Source of the DNA: Phycisphaerales bacterium
GTDB taxonomy: Bacteria; Planctomycetota; Phycisphaerae; Phycisphaerales; UBA1924
Direction of reading: 5' to 3'
DNA: 64,000 bases
Assembly: GCA_023382935.1 (NCBI GenBank)
Contig: JAHDXL010000002.1
Location: 386,692-450,691, forward strand
Under the pieces are notes generated by a model. The model saw nothing but the letters and a program-made list of their open reading frames with translations. It ran no database searches and had not been told where the DNA came from. Positions 26,392 through 34,441 of the stretch are shown here, one piece after another; position 1 is the stretch's first letter, and each line of letters opens with the position of its first letter. Position numbers and translations under genes: made by a program.

Positions 26392-27801
26392 ATGCTCGGA
26401 CGCATTTTCAAGGCCTACGACATCCGCGGCGTGTACCCGGACCTGCTGAACGACCAGATGGCTTGGCAGATCGGGTATGGGTGCGGGAAGTTCCTGCTTG
26501 ACGACGCGGCGGCGGCGGGCGAACGCACGCCGATGATGCGCAACATCGTGGTCGGGCGTGACATGCGCAAGAGCAGCCCGAAACTGTCGGACCAGTTGAT
26601 CGCGGGGATGCGGGCCTTTGGCGCCAGCGTGATTGACATTGGGCTGGTGGACACCCCGATGGTGTACTTTGCGATCAACTACCTGGACTGTGCGGGCGGG
26701 GTGATGGTGACGGCCAGTCACAACCCGCCGCAGTACAACGGATTCAAGGTGTCGAAGCGGAACGCCAAGCCGGTGGGGGAGGCGACGGGTCTGGCGGAGG
26801 TGCGCAAGCACGCGGCGATGGTGGATCGGGCATTGGAGCCGGCGGCCGGCACCTCGGTCGAGGCTCGTGACCTGTGGGAGCCGTATCGCAAGCACGTCAT
26901 GTCGTTCCTCGATCTGGGTGGGAAGGAACTGAAGATCGTGGTCGATGCGAGCAACGGTTCGGCCGGCACGATGCTGCCCAAACTGTTCGGAAAGAACGGC
27001 AAGAACGTGCCGGGCCTGCAGATCATCGAGTTGAACTTCGATAACAGCAAGGGAGAGTTCGCGCACGAGCCAAACCCGCTGGTGGCGGCCAACCTGGTGC
27101 AGTTGCAGGAGGCCGTCATCAAGCATGGGGCGCATGTGGGAGTGTGCTACGACGGGGACGCAGACCGGTGCGTGGTGATTGACGAGAAGGGCGGAATCGT
27201 GGGAGGGGACCAGTTGACGGCGCTGCTGGGGGCGTGGTTCCTCAAGAGGCGTCCCGGGTCGGCGGTGGTGTATGACCTGCGTTCGACGCACGCGGTGGCC
27301 GAGGACGTGAGAAAGGCCGGGGGCAAGCCGGTGCGCGGGCGCGTCGGGCATGTGTTCATGAAGGCGCTGATGAGCGAGCACAAGGCCGTGTTCGGTGGTG
27401 AGTTGTCGGGGCACTTCTATTTTTCCAGGAACTTCAACGCCGACTCGGGCGTGATCGCGATGGCGACGGTGCTGAGCGTGCTGGCCGACGCGGGGCAGCC
27501 GATGAGCAGGTTGATCCGGCCTATTGCGCGGTATCAGCAGTCGGGGGAGATCAACTTCGAGATCGAGGAGAAGGATGCAGCGCTGGCGGCCCTGAAGGAC
27601 GCCTTCGGCGATCGCGGCGACATCGACGAACTCGACGGCGTGACGATTGACTGCTTCGAGAGCGAAGGCTGGTGGTGCAACGTGCGCAAGAGCAACACCG
27701 AACCGTTGCTGAGGCTGAACACCGAGGCGAGGGACCGCGAAACGCTCGAGCGTGCGCTGGCGGAGATCGCGCCGATGCTGGGGACGAGAGTGGCACACTG
27801 A
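26392..27801 (+). CDS. Phosphomannomutase/phosphoglucomutase
   Basis: Alpha-D-phosphohexomutase of 469 aa that interconverts hexose-1- and hexose-6-phosphate for polysaccharide and nucleotide-sugar synthesis. The phosphoserine loop is VTASHNPPQYNG, with catalytic Ser109. The Mg-binding loop is DGDADRC, the sugar-specificity loop is GGELSGHFYF, and the phosphate-binding loop is KSNTEPLLRLN. The GGELSGH form and overall length fit the AlgC-type dual-specificity phosphomannomutase/phosphoglucomutase group. The ATG at 26392 is preceded by GGGGGA. The frame is open far upstream because of GC bias, but residues before this start are not conserved in style. Confidence 0.93.
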   Translation: MLGRIFKAYDIRGVYPDLLNDQMAWQIGYGCGKFLLDDAAAAGERTPMMRNIVVGRDMRKSSPKLSDQLIAGMRAFGASVIDIGLVDTPMVYFAINYLDCAGGVMVTASHNPPQYNGFKVSKRNAKPVGEATGLAEVRKHAAMVDRALEPAAGTSVEARDLWEPYRKHVMSFLDLGGKELKIVVDASNGSAGTMLPKLFGKNGKNVPGLQIIELNFDNSKGEFAHEPNPLVAANLVQLQEAVIKHGAHVGVCYDGDADRCVVIDEKGGIVGGDQLTALLGAWFLKRRPGSAVVYDLRSTHAVAEDVRKAGGKPVRGRVGHVFMKALMSEHKAVFGGELSGHFYFSRNFNADSGVIAMATVLSVLADAGQPMSRLIRPIARYQQSGEINFEIEEKDAALAALKDAFGDRGDIDELDGVTIDCFESEGWWCNVRKSNTEPLLRLNTEARDRETLERALAEIAPMLGTRVAH

Positions 27802-27892
27802 AGGACGCTGAGCCGCAGGGCTTGTGAAGCCGGGATCGCTGTGCCGAGGAGAAGTACCCGGAACCAGACTCCCGCAGAACCGAGGGAACGCG

Positions 27893-28678
27893 ATGAGATT
27901 GCTCGAAGGCAAGGTCGGATTGATCGTGGGCGTGGCCAATGACCGCTCGTATGCGTGGCACATCGCCAAATCGATGACCGAACAGGGGGCGCGATGCGCC
28001 TTCACGCATCTGCCCGGCGACAAGAACGAGCGTCGCACGGCGCGGGCGCTCGAGCAGTTGGGCATCTCCAATCCGTGGCTGGCGCCGCTGGACGCGTCGA
28101 GCGACGCGGAACTGGACGCGGTGTTCGCCAAGTATCAGAAGGACCACGATCGGCTGGACTTCCTGGTGCACTCGATCGCGTTTGCCGATCGCGATTGGCT
28201 GCAGCCGGGCATGTTCACGGGTACTCCCCGGCAGGCGTATCTCTCGGCGATCGACGTGAGCGCGTACACGCTGGCGGCAATGGCGCACCGGGCGAGGGAG
28301 CAGATGGCCGGCAACGGCGGCGGGTCGATCATGGCGATGAGTTACTACGGGGCGGAGAAGGTGATTCCCGGTTACAACGTCATGGGCGTGGCCAAGGCGG
28401 CGCTGGAGTGCACGGCTCGATACCTGGCCAGCGAACTGGGCGAGCAGAAGATCCGTGTGAACGTGATCTCCGGCGGATATCTGCGCACCCTAGCCAGTTC
28501 GGCAGTGGGCGGGACGGACAAGATGGGCGAGTGGAACCTGCAGCGGGCGCCGCTGCGCCGCAACGTCGAGGGCGAAGACGTGGGGGGGACGGCGGCGTGG
28601 CTGGCGTCAGACTTGTCGCGAGGTGTCACCGGCGAGACAATCTACGTCGACTGCGGGGTCAACATCATCGGGCTGTGA
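27893..28678 (+). CDS. fabI: Enoyl-[acyl-carrier-protein] reductase
   Basis: SDR-superfamily enzyme of 261 aa that performs the last reduction of each fatty-acid elongation cycle using NAD(P)H. The FabI-specific nucleotide-binding start is VGVANDRSYAWHIAKSM, which has the G-x5-S spacing unlike classic SDRs. The catalytic pair is Tyr161 and Lys168 (YNVMGVAK, Y-x6-K), with the second conserved Tyr in MSYYGAEKV. RVNVISGGYLRTLAS follows; the usual AGPI/K there is SGGY. The C terminus GETIYVDCGVNIIGL is typical. GAGGGAA precedes the ATG. It is the target family of triclosan and isoniazid-type inhibitors. Confidence 0.94.
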   Translation: MRLLEGKVGLIVGVANDRSYAWHIAKSMTEQGARCAFTHLPGDKNERRTARALEQLGISNPWLAPLDASSDAELDAVFAKYQKDHDRLDFLVHSIAFADRDWLQPGMFTGTPRQAYLSAIDVSAYTLAAMAHRAREQMAGNGGGSIMAMSYYGAEKVIPGYNVMGVAKAALECTARYLASELGEQKIRVNVISGGYLRTLASSAVGGTDKMGEWNLQRAPLRRNVEGEDVGGTAAWLASDLSRGVTGETIYVDCGVNIIGL

Positions 28679-28791
28679 GCGCGGCAGCGTATGGGCAGCG
28701 GGCGGAGGCGCGACGTCCAATAACTGAGAATTTCAGGAGCATCCGCACTATTTCGCGCGCGATGGTGCGGGTCTGGGCCGATGAGGCGCGC

Positions 28792-29076
28792 ATGACCGGC
28801 TCGATCTCCAACCTGGCGGGATCGGTATCAGGTGCTTCCGGCGCATCACGCCTTGGACAGGCGGAGAAGTCGCGTGAGGCGGCCCGGAAGGACAAGGCCA
28901 AGCCGTCGGCGGCACAGACGCAGGACGTGGTCGAACTCGAGCACGCCGACGCGGTCCGCAGCCTGAAAGACGAAACCCAGGAAGAGGCGCAGGAAGACCG
29001 GCAGGAGCGTCCGGCCTATGGGGCTGACGGGCAGGCGAGCGCGCCCTCGCGGCCGCGACTGGACGTCGAGGGGTGA
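28792..29076 (+). CDS. Small hypothetical charged protein
   Basis: Candidate protein of 94 aa starting MTGSISNLAGSVSGASGASR and continuing as a highly charged, probably disordered or coiled tail rich in Glu, Gln, Asp, Arg and Lys (AEKSREAARKDKAKPSAAQ, then ETQEEAQEDRQERPAYG). No family was recognised. An ATG at 28762 is an alternative start. GATGAGGCGC before 28792 offers an SD-like GAGG at about 6 nt. It lies downstream of fabI on the same strand and converges on the membrane protein at 29134. Moderate support from codon use only. Confidence 0.5.
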   Translation: MTGSISNLAGSVSGASGASRLGQAEKSREAARKDKAKPSAAQTQDVVELEHADAVRSLKDETQEEAQEDRQERPAYGADGQASAPSRPRLDVEG

Positions 29077-29133
29077 GAGCGCGGAATCAACGTTGAGCAC
29101 GCCTGGCTGAAGATAGGTCCGTGCCGTGCACGT

Positions 29134-30624
29134 TCACGCTGCGTCGCTGGTGATGAGGTTGAGGCTGATCGTGCCGGGTAGCCCACGGCACTCGGCGCGG
29201 CGGATGCGGGTCAGTTCGCGAATGACGCGGTGCAGCACAACGCTGTCCTGATCGCGGCCGACGAGCCAGCCCGAATAGCGCAGGTCTTCGAGCAAGTCAT
29301 CGCGCAGGAAGTCGAGTCGCTCGTAGGGGTGTTGAGCGGCCAGCAGGCAGATGCCCGAGGCGATCCGTCCGAGTGTGAGGGGGCCGCCGCCGCCCAGGGT
29401 GATTTCGGACTGCACGAAACCAGCCTGGTCGATGACGATCTGGTCGCTGCAGGCTCGCACGAGCGGATCGGCTTCGAGCAGCGCGGCTATGGCGGCGTCA
29501 TCGTCGTAGTTGGCGAATCGCACGGCGGCCAGTCGCAGCCACGTCTCCGGACGATTCCGTTGGAAAGGAGCGACGGCTTCGAGCAAGGTGCGGCGTTCGG
29601 CCATGGGAATGCGAGCGCCGGGCGTGACCAGCCACGCACTCACGACCGAAGCGGCCGTGCGTTCGAGCACGGATGCATCATGCGGATCACGGGCCGACAG
29701 GGTCTGGGCGAGCCGGCGCATGGCGCGGACGCGAAATGCCCCGGGGTCGATGTGCGACGGGTCTTCCTCGCCGTCGAGCGGCAGGCGTCCGAACAAGCGA
29801 TCCGTCAGCGTAAGACGTGAAGGGAAGCGAGCCTGCGCGGCCGCAGCCACCAACAAGGAAGTGACCAGGGGATCGTGTGCGTCGGCGCCCGGGAGCAACG
29901 AGATGGTAAGTTGAGCGGGGTCGATGTGATGCGGGAACACGCTGGCGAAGGAGAGCGGACGAGGAGTCGACCAGTCGAACCATGTGGCCGGCTGGTCATC
30001 ATGTTCGGGAATGGCGGCCACTCCACCGCGCATGCCGTCGTGCCGGAACACCAGATCGAGGCGTGCGGTCGAATCGGGCGAAGCGCGCGGCTCGTCGATG
30101 GTGCGCCAGGAGACGGGCACAGCGGCCTCATGCGTCGTGATGGAGCGTGCCATGTCGGGCGGGGCGATGATGCCGATGCGAAGGGGCGAGGCCAGTTCGG
30201 GGCGGCGGTCGAGGGCGCGGGCGACCGCTTCGCGCAGTTGGCGGCCTGAACGCGGCTCGAAACTCCAGGCGGCGACGGCCAAGTCGGCGATGACGGCGTG
30301 GGTGGCCACCCCGAAGCGGAGCAGGGGAGCCAGTCGCCGCTGTGTGAGCGGAGAGATACGCAGTCCGGGCTTCGAGGCGCTCACGGGGAGCGGGACCGAG
30401 GCCTCCAGGAGATCAAGCCAGCCGCGCCGCCAAGCGGCGTAGACACCGGCGATGACCCACAAACCGACCGGCAGTCCGAGAAGCGGGAACGCCAGCCATG
30501 ACGCGCCGAGCATGTATCCAGTGGCGACCACCAGCGCCGAGCAGGCAAGGACGGCGGCGGCCGGTGAAAGACGAACATCGGTCAGCGCCGGTCCGGAACG
30601 AAGGGGTCGGTGCATGGTGGTCAT
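29134..30624 (-). CDS. Hypothetical membrane protein
   Basis: Protein of about 496 aa. Residues about 17-60 form two adjacent membrane segments (LSPAAAVLACSALVVATGYM and WLAFPLLGLPVGLWVIAGVY). The rest is a large soluble domain of alternating helices and strands with several HD and HDD clusters (RHDGMRGG, PEHDDQPATWFDW) but no catalytic motif that I recognise. The C-terminal part has helical repeats (WLRLAAVRFANYDDDAAIAA) that could be degenerate TPR-like. The start at 30624 (MTTMHRPLRS) is preferred over the longer frame since upstream residues are Cys/Pro-rich and not membrane-like. Function unknown. Confidence 0.65.
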   Translation of the reverse strand: MTTMHRPLRSGPALTDVRLSPAAAVLACSALVVATGYMLGASWLAFPLLGLPVGLWVIAGVYAAWRRGWLDLLEASVPLPVSASKPGLRISPLTQRRLAPLLRFGVATHAVIADLAVAAWSFEPRSGRQLREAVARALDRRPELASPLRIGIIAPPDMARSITTHEAAVPVSWRTIDEPRASPDSTARLDLVFRHDGMRGGVAAIPEHDDQPATWFDWSTPRPLSFASVFPHHIDPAQLTISLLPGADAHDPLVTSLLVAAAAQARFPSRLTLTDRLFGRLPLDGEEDPSHIDPGAFRVRAMRRLAQTLSARDPHDASVLERTAASVVSAWLVTPGARIPMAERRTLLEAVAPFQRNRPETWLRLAAVRFANYDDDAAIAALLEADPLVRACSDQIVIDQAGFVQSEITLGGGGPLTLGRIASGICLLAAQHPYERLDFLRDDLLEDLRYSGWLVGRDQDSVVLHRVIRELTRIRRAECRGLPGTISLNLITSDAA

Positions 30625-30779
30625 GGGACGAGACAGATCGACCAGCGCGTGCGCGTGGATCAGGGCGGGCGGGCAAGCCCCCGAGGGCTTCACACGAAGT
30701 GCGCAGGTCGTACCGAGGCGGGCCAACTTCTCGGACGCGCGGCGTGAACTGAAACAGCATCCTGTCCGAACGTCTTTCC

Positions 30780-31202
30780 CTACAGCAGTCGGGCGATGCG
30801 ACGCCCGAGGTCGGAGGCCTGTTCGGGATCAGCCGGGTGGGTCGTCCAGCGCATGGAGAGACCGGCACCGCCACGTCGTCCTTGGAAGCGAGGGACGATG
30901 TGGAAGTGGACGTGCGGCACCACCTGCCCGGCGTCGGCGCCGTTGTTGAGAAGGACGTTGTATGCCTGGGCGCCGGTGGCTTTGCAGATGGCCCGGGCCA
31001 GGCGGGGCAGTGCCCTCCCCAGCGCCGCGGCCGAGTTGTCGGACAAGGCATCGAGGGATTCGGCCGGCTCCTTGGGAATGAGGAGGGTGTGCCCCTCGCT
31101 GAGGGGGTTGATGTCGAGGATGGCGATGCATTTCTCGTCCTCGTACACCCTTTGAGCGGGGATTTCGTTTCGGATGATCTTGCTGAAGATGGAGTCGCTC
31201 AT
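30780..31202 (-). CDS. HIT family nucleotide-binding protein
   Basis: Histidine-triad protein of 140 aa. HIT proteins hydrolyse phosphoramidate or AMP-linked substrates such as adenosine 5'-phosphoramidate. The triad is PHVHFHIVPR (HxHxH). SIFSKIIRNEIPAQRVYEDE and GHTLLIPKEP are standard N-terminal family elements. The C-terminal helix includes ASDLGRRIARLL. It is divergent from mutL with 53 bp between start codons. A TATCAT hexamer lies 4 nt upstream of its ATG and no SD is visible, so it may be leaderless. Confidence 0.92.
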   Translation of the reverse strand: MSDSIFSKIIRNEIPAQRVYEDEKCIAILDINPLSEGHTLLIPKEPAESLDALSDNSAAALGRALPRLARAICKATGAQAYNVLLNNGADAGQVVPHVHFHIVPRFQGRRGGAGLSMRWTTHPADPEQASDLGRRIARLL

Positions 31203-31242
31203 GGGGGATGATATTCGGACGGGAAGCCGGACCCACCTCCCG

Positions 31243-31248
31243 TACAAT
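31243..31248 (+). promoter_or_regulatory. -10-like hexamer TACAAT placing mutL start at +1
   Basis: TACAAT ends 7 nt before the mutL ATG (CGGCGGC between). No SD motif can fit with a normal leader, so a leaderless transcript is the simplest reading. Confidence 0.45.
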
Positions 31249-31255
31249 CGGCGGC

Positions 31256-33157
31256 ATGACCTCCGATGCCGGGCTCGAATCGCGACCCCAGATCCGGAAA
31301 CTCCCGGCGCTGCTGATCAACCAGATCGCTGCCGGCGAGGTCATCGAGCGCCCCGCCAGCGTGGTCAAGGAGTTGGTCGAGAACTCGCTGGACGCCGGTG
31401 CAACGCGGATCGAGGTGGACCTCGAGGGAGGGGGCATTGAACTGGTCAGGGTGCGCGACGACGGAGGCGGCATCCCGCGCGAAGAACTGGCGCTGGCGCT
31501 CAGCCCGCACGCGACGAGCAAGATACGCCAAGCCGAGGACCTGGACCGGATCGTGACCATGGGCTTTCGCGGGGAGGCGCTGGCGTCGATCACCTCGGTG
31601 GCGCGGGTACGGGTGGTGTCGAAGCCGCGCGGTCAGGCCGAGGCGTGGGAGATCTGCGGCCAGGGCGAGGACATTTCCGAACCGCGGCCGGCGGCTGGGG
31701 CGCCCGGAACACTCATCGAGGTGCGCAACCTGTTCTTCAACACGCCGGCGCGGCGGAAGTTTCTGCGCACGGCGAGCACGGAGCAGGGAAGGTGCATGGA
31801 GTGGCTGACCGACCTGGCGATTGCACACCCGAGCGTGGGATTCATGGTGCGCTGCGACGGGCGTGTGCGGCTGGAGACCGGCCCCGACCAGGAACCGCGA
31901 CAGCGAGTACTCGCGCTGCTCGGCGAAGAACTGGAGGGCGAACTGATCGAAGTGCGGGCCGACCGGTTCGAGGACGCTCGCGGGTTGACGCTGTGGGGGC
32001 TGATTGGGCGGCCGGCCATTGCGAGGGCGACGCCCAGGGCCCAGCATGTGTTCCTCAACGGGCGGGCAGTGCGTGACCGCACGATCCAGCACGCACTGAA
32101 GGAGAGTTACCGCGGGCTGGTTGAGCCGGGGCGGCATCCCACGGCCGTGCTGCTGATCGAGATGTCGCCGACGGCGGTGGACGTCAACGTGCATCCAGCC
32201 AAACTGGAGGTGCGTTTCCGCGATCAGTCGGCGGTGCACCAGGCCGTGTTGCATGCGGTGCGAGAGGCGCTGCGGCAGAGCGACCTGACGCCGCCGGTGA
32301 GCGGGCGACGGTATGAGCCTGGGGCCCGACTTCCCGGCGCAGGATATTCACGTCCGCGGGATGGTGGAGAGGGATCGCCGGGCGCGCGGTATGAAGAACA
32401 CGTTCGCCCCGAGGCGCTGGTGGATTTTCTCAAGCGTGGACCGTTGCCGAATCCGTCGGCGATTCGGGCATCGCTGGATCAACCATTGGTGGCCAGCGGC
32501 CCGCTGGAAGCGATGGGTTTTGGCGACGGTCGCACATATGCCGAGCCACAACCCGATGAGGCGCTGCCTTCACCACGGCGGGCCGACCGCGTATTGCAGA
32601 TTCACAACAGTTTCCTGGTAACGCAGGACGAGAGCGGGATCGTCATCATCGATCAACATGCGCTGCACGAGCGGGTGATGTTCGAGCGGCTGGCCGCCCG
32701 GGTCGGGCGCGAGCCGCTGGAGAGTCAGCAGTTGCTCGCCCCGGTGAGCGTGCATGCGACGCGGCGTCAGATGGAACGCGTCGAGGAACTGGCCGCGCTG
32801 CTGGGGCGTTGCGGCATTGTGCTGCGGCCGATGGGGCCGCGCACGCTCGGCGTGGAGTCGTTTCCCTCGCTGCTGTTCCAGCGCGGGGTCGACCCGGTGG
32901 AGTTCATGACCGAACTGCTGGAAAAGGCCGAGTCGGAGGAGTTTGCTCCCTCGGACGAATCGGCGCTGCACGAGGTGCTGGACATGATGGCCTGCAAGGC
33001 GGCCATCAAGGCGGGCGACCGCATGAGCGAGCAGGAAATGGAGGAGTTGCTTCGGCTGCGCGAGAGCGTGGAGCGGAGTTCGGCATGCCCGCACGGGCGC
33101 CCGACCAGCGTGCGGCTGTCGATCGAGCAGTTGGAGAAGTTGTTTCACCGCAGGTGA
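31256..33157 (+). CDS. mutL: DNA mismatch repair protein MutL
   Basis: GHKL ATPase of 633 aa that couples MutS mismatch recognition to strand cutting. ATPase motifs: ASVVKELVENSLDAGAT (motif I), VRDDGGGIP (motif II) and ATSKI...MGFRGEAL (motif III). NVHPAKLEVRF marks the end of the transducer domain. The C-terminal dimer domain contains DQHALHERVMFERL, matching the DQHA(x)2E(x)4E metal-binding endonuclease motif, with MACKAAIKAGD and CPHGRPTSVRL as later metal-site motifs. It is therefore an endonuclease-active MutL, as in bacteria lacking MutH. The ATG at 31256 is chosen because a -10-like box lies 7 nt before it. Confidence 0.96.
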   Translation: MTSDAGLESRPQIRKLPALLINQIAAGEVIERPASVVKELVENSLDAGATRIEVDLEGGGIELVRVRDDGGGIPREELALALSPHATSKIRQAEDLDRIVTMGFRGEALASITSVARVRVVSKPRGQAEAWEICGQGEDISEPRPAAGAPGTLIEVRNLFFNTPARRKFLRTASTEQGRCMEWLTDLAIAHPSVGFMVRCDGRVRLETGPDQEPRQRVLALLGEELEGELIEVRADRFEDARGLTLWGLIGRPAIARATPRAQHVFLNGRAVRDRTIQHALKESYRGLVEPGRHPTAVLLIEMSPTAVDVNVHPAKLEVRFRDQSAVHQAVLHAVREALRQSDLTPPVSGRRYEPGARLPGAGYSRPRDGGEGSPGARYEEHVRPEALVDFLKRGPLPNPSAIRASLDQPLVASGPLEAMGFGDGRTYAEPQPDEALPSPRRADRVLQIHNSFLVTQDESGIVIIDQHALHERVMFERLAARVGREPLESQQLLAPVSVHATRRQMERVEELAALLGRCGIVLRPMGPRTLGVESFPSLLFQRGVDPVEFMTELLEKAESEEFAPSDESALHEVLDMMACKAAIKAGDRMSEQEMEELLRLRESVERSSACPHGRPTSVRLSIEQLEKLFHRR

Positions 33158-33206
33158 GCAAGTCGAGGGCGGTTTCCGAACGTCGGGTCATTGTGCCTGC
33201 ACTCGC

Positions 33207-33380
33207 CCATTCGCGCAGGCGTCTGGCGGATGCGGCGACGTTGTCGCGTCCGGCGACTTCGAGCGTGGTGGGCCCGTGAAGGCCGATCTCGAGCAGTGCG
33301 TGGACGATGCGTTCGATGCCGACGACGCCATCGCCGAGCGGGATGATGCCCATGCCGCAGCCGAAGACCCGGCCGCGCTT
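33207..33380 (-). pseudogene. Relic of a TIM-barrel sugar phosphate isomerase/epimerase C-terminus
   Basis: The minus-strand frame reads RVFGCGMGIIPLGDGVVGIE followed by RIVHALLEIGLHGPTTLEVA and a SARRLREWA helix. This is the ending style of xylose-isomerase-like (AP endonuclease 2 superfamily) sugar isomerases: G-rich turn, DGxVD-like strand, helix, LEV/E strand. Nothing upstream (beyond 33380) continues the barrel in any frame, and the frame has no own stop but runs on antisense into mutL. I therefore read it as a short leftover. It abuts the ASKHA relic exactly at 33378-33380. Identification is by eye from about 58 residues. Confidence 0.45.
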
Positions 33381-34343
33381 GGGGTGAGGCCATTCAGGAC
33401 CGCCTTCAACGGACATCGCTTCGAATCGCCTTCGCCTGCTTGGGCCGGGATTGAAGGACTGTCGCCCGACGTGCACTTGCTGCCAGGTGCGTCGGCCTAC
33501 GTCGGCGTGGACAACGTGGCGGGTGTCGATGCGGTAAACCTGCCGCTCTCACCCGGACCGGTTCTTTTTCTGGACTCGGCACCAATCGGGAAATGGTGCT
33601 CTGTGACGGGCGCCGGCTGACCGTATGCGCCAAGGCCGCAGGTCCGGCGTTCGAAGGCGTAGGCCAGAGTTGCGGCGTGCGAACCAGCCGTCGGGCCATC
33701 AGGGGGGGTGCGTGGCCTGTGAGCCACCGGTCGTCACTGGAGCGACGTTGCGCGATGGGGAAGCCGAGCCCGTGGGCGTGTGCGGGACGGCATACGTCGA
33801 TCTGCTGGCGGGCGGCCGGGCGGGCGGGTTGCTTGACGCTCTGGCTGCGTGACCTCTGAGGGGCAGTGGCGCTGGAGCCACGCACTGCGGGAGTCCAGAC
33901 GCGGCCGGCTCGAGATTCGCTTGTCGCCCCGGCGCGGGGAGTGGAAGGACCATCGTCATGCGCGTCACGGAGCGCGACATCGCGGCGGTGCTCCAAGCCA
34001 AGGCCGCAATCAGGGACGGTATCGAAGTGCTGCTCGAGCGATCAGGGCTGCGCGGCATCGACTGCACACGATCTGCCTGGCCAGCGGCTTCGGCACACGG
34101 ATCAACGTTTCAAACGCAGTCGCAATCGGCCTGCTGCCGCAGGTGGACCCGCTGCGAGTCGTGCCGTTGGGAAACACGTCGCTGGCCGGCGTGGCGGCGG
34201 TCGTGCTGGATGCCGAGCGGCTGGAACGGATGGCTCGACTGGCGGGCCGGATCGAGCCGCACACGCTCGGGCACGATGACGACCTCGAGGAGCGATGCAT
34301 CGAGTCCCTGCGTCTGCCGCATGCGATCGGGAGATCAGCCTGA
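33378..34343 (+). pseudogene. Decayed ASKHA-domain (RACo-like, DUF4445) gene with several frameshifts
   Basis: The family's C-terminal ASKHA domain can be reassembled from three plus-strand frames. Frame A (33378-33575) gives ALGVRPFRTAF, DVHLLPGASAYVGVDNVAGV and PGPVLFLD. Loss of one base near 33576 moves to frame B: GTNREMVL, CAKAAGPAFEGVGQSCGVRT (LDIGTNGE and AAGPAFEG are family hallmarks). A shift in the G7 run 33703-33709 moves to frame C: EPVGVCGTAYVDLLAGGRAGGLLDALA, then a stop at 33850. VTERDIAAVLQAKAAIRDGI follows at 33961. Another shift near 34065 restores frame A: CLASGFGTRINVSNAVAIGL to the end. The N-terminal part, normally with a 2Fe-2S ferredoxin domain, is missing. Intact relatives reactivate corrinoid proteins or are uncharacterised ferredoxin-ASKHA proteins. 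Confidence 0.85.
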
Positions 34344-34378
34344 TCGACGCGGCGCAAGACCAACGGTGTGTGGCCGCG

Positions 34379-34418
34379 ACAAAAAGAACCGAGCCCCGGC
34401 CGTAAGGCCGAGGCTCGG
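34379..34418 (-). terminator. Rho-independent terminator of the metzincin gene
   Basis: On the minus strand CCGAGCC-tc-GGCC-TTAC-GGCC-gg-GGCTCGG folds into a stem of about 13 bp interrupted by one 2-nt mismatch. It is followed by TTCTTTTT. It lies 24-63 nt past the stop at 34442. Confidence 0.8.
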
Positions 34419-34441
34419 AATGTCGATCAATCAGGCTCGCA

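Noticed and set aside
26116-28131. Minus-strand open frame of over 650 codons opposite the phosphohexomutase and fabI genes
   Set aside because: Spans two conserved plus-strand genes; Arg/His/Pro-rich and featureless.
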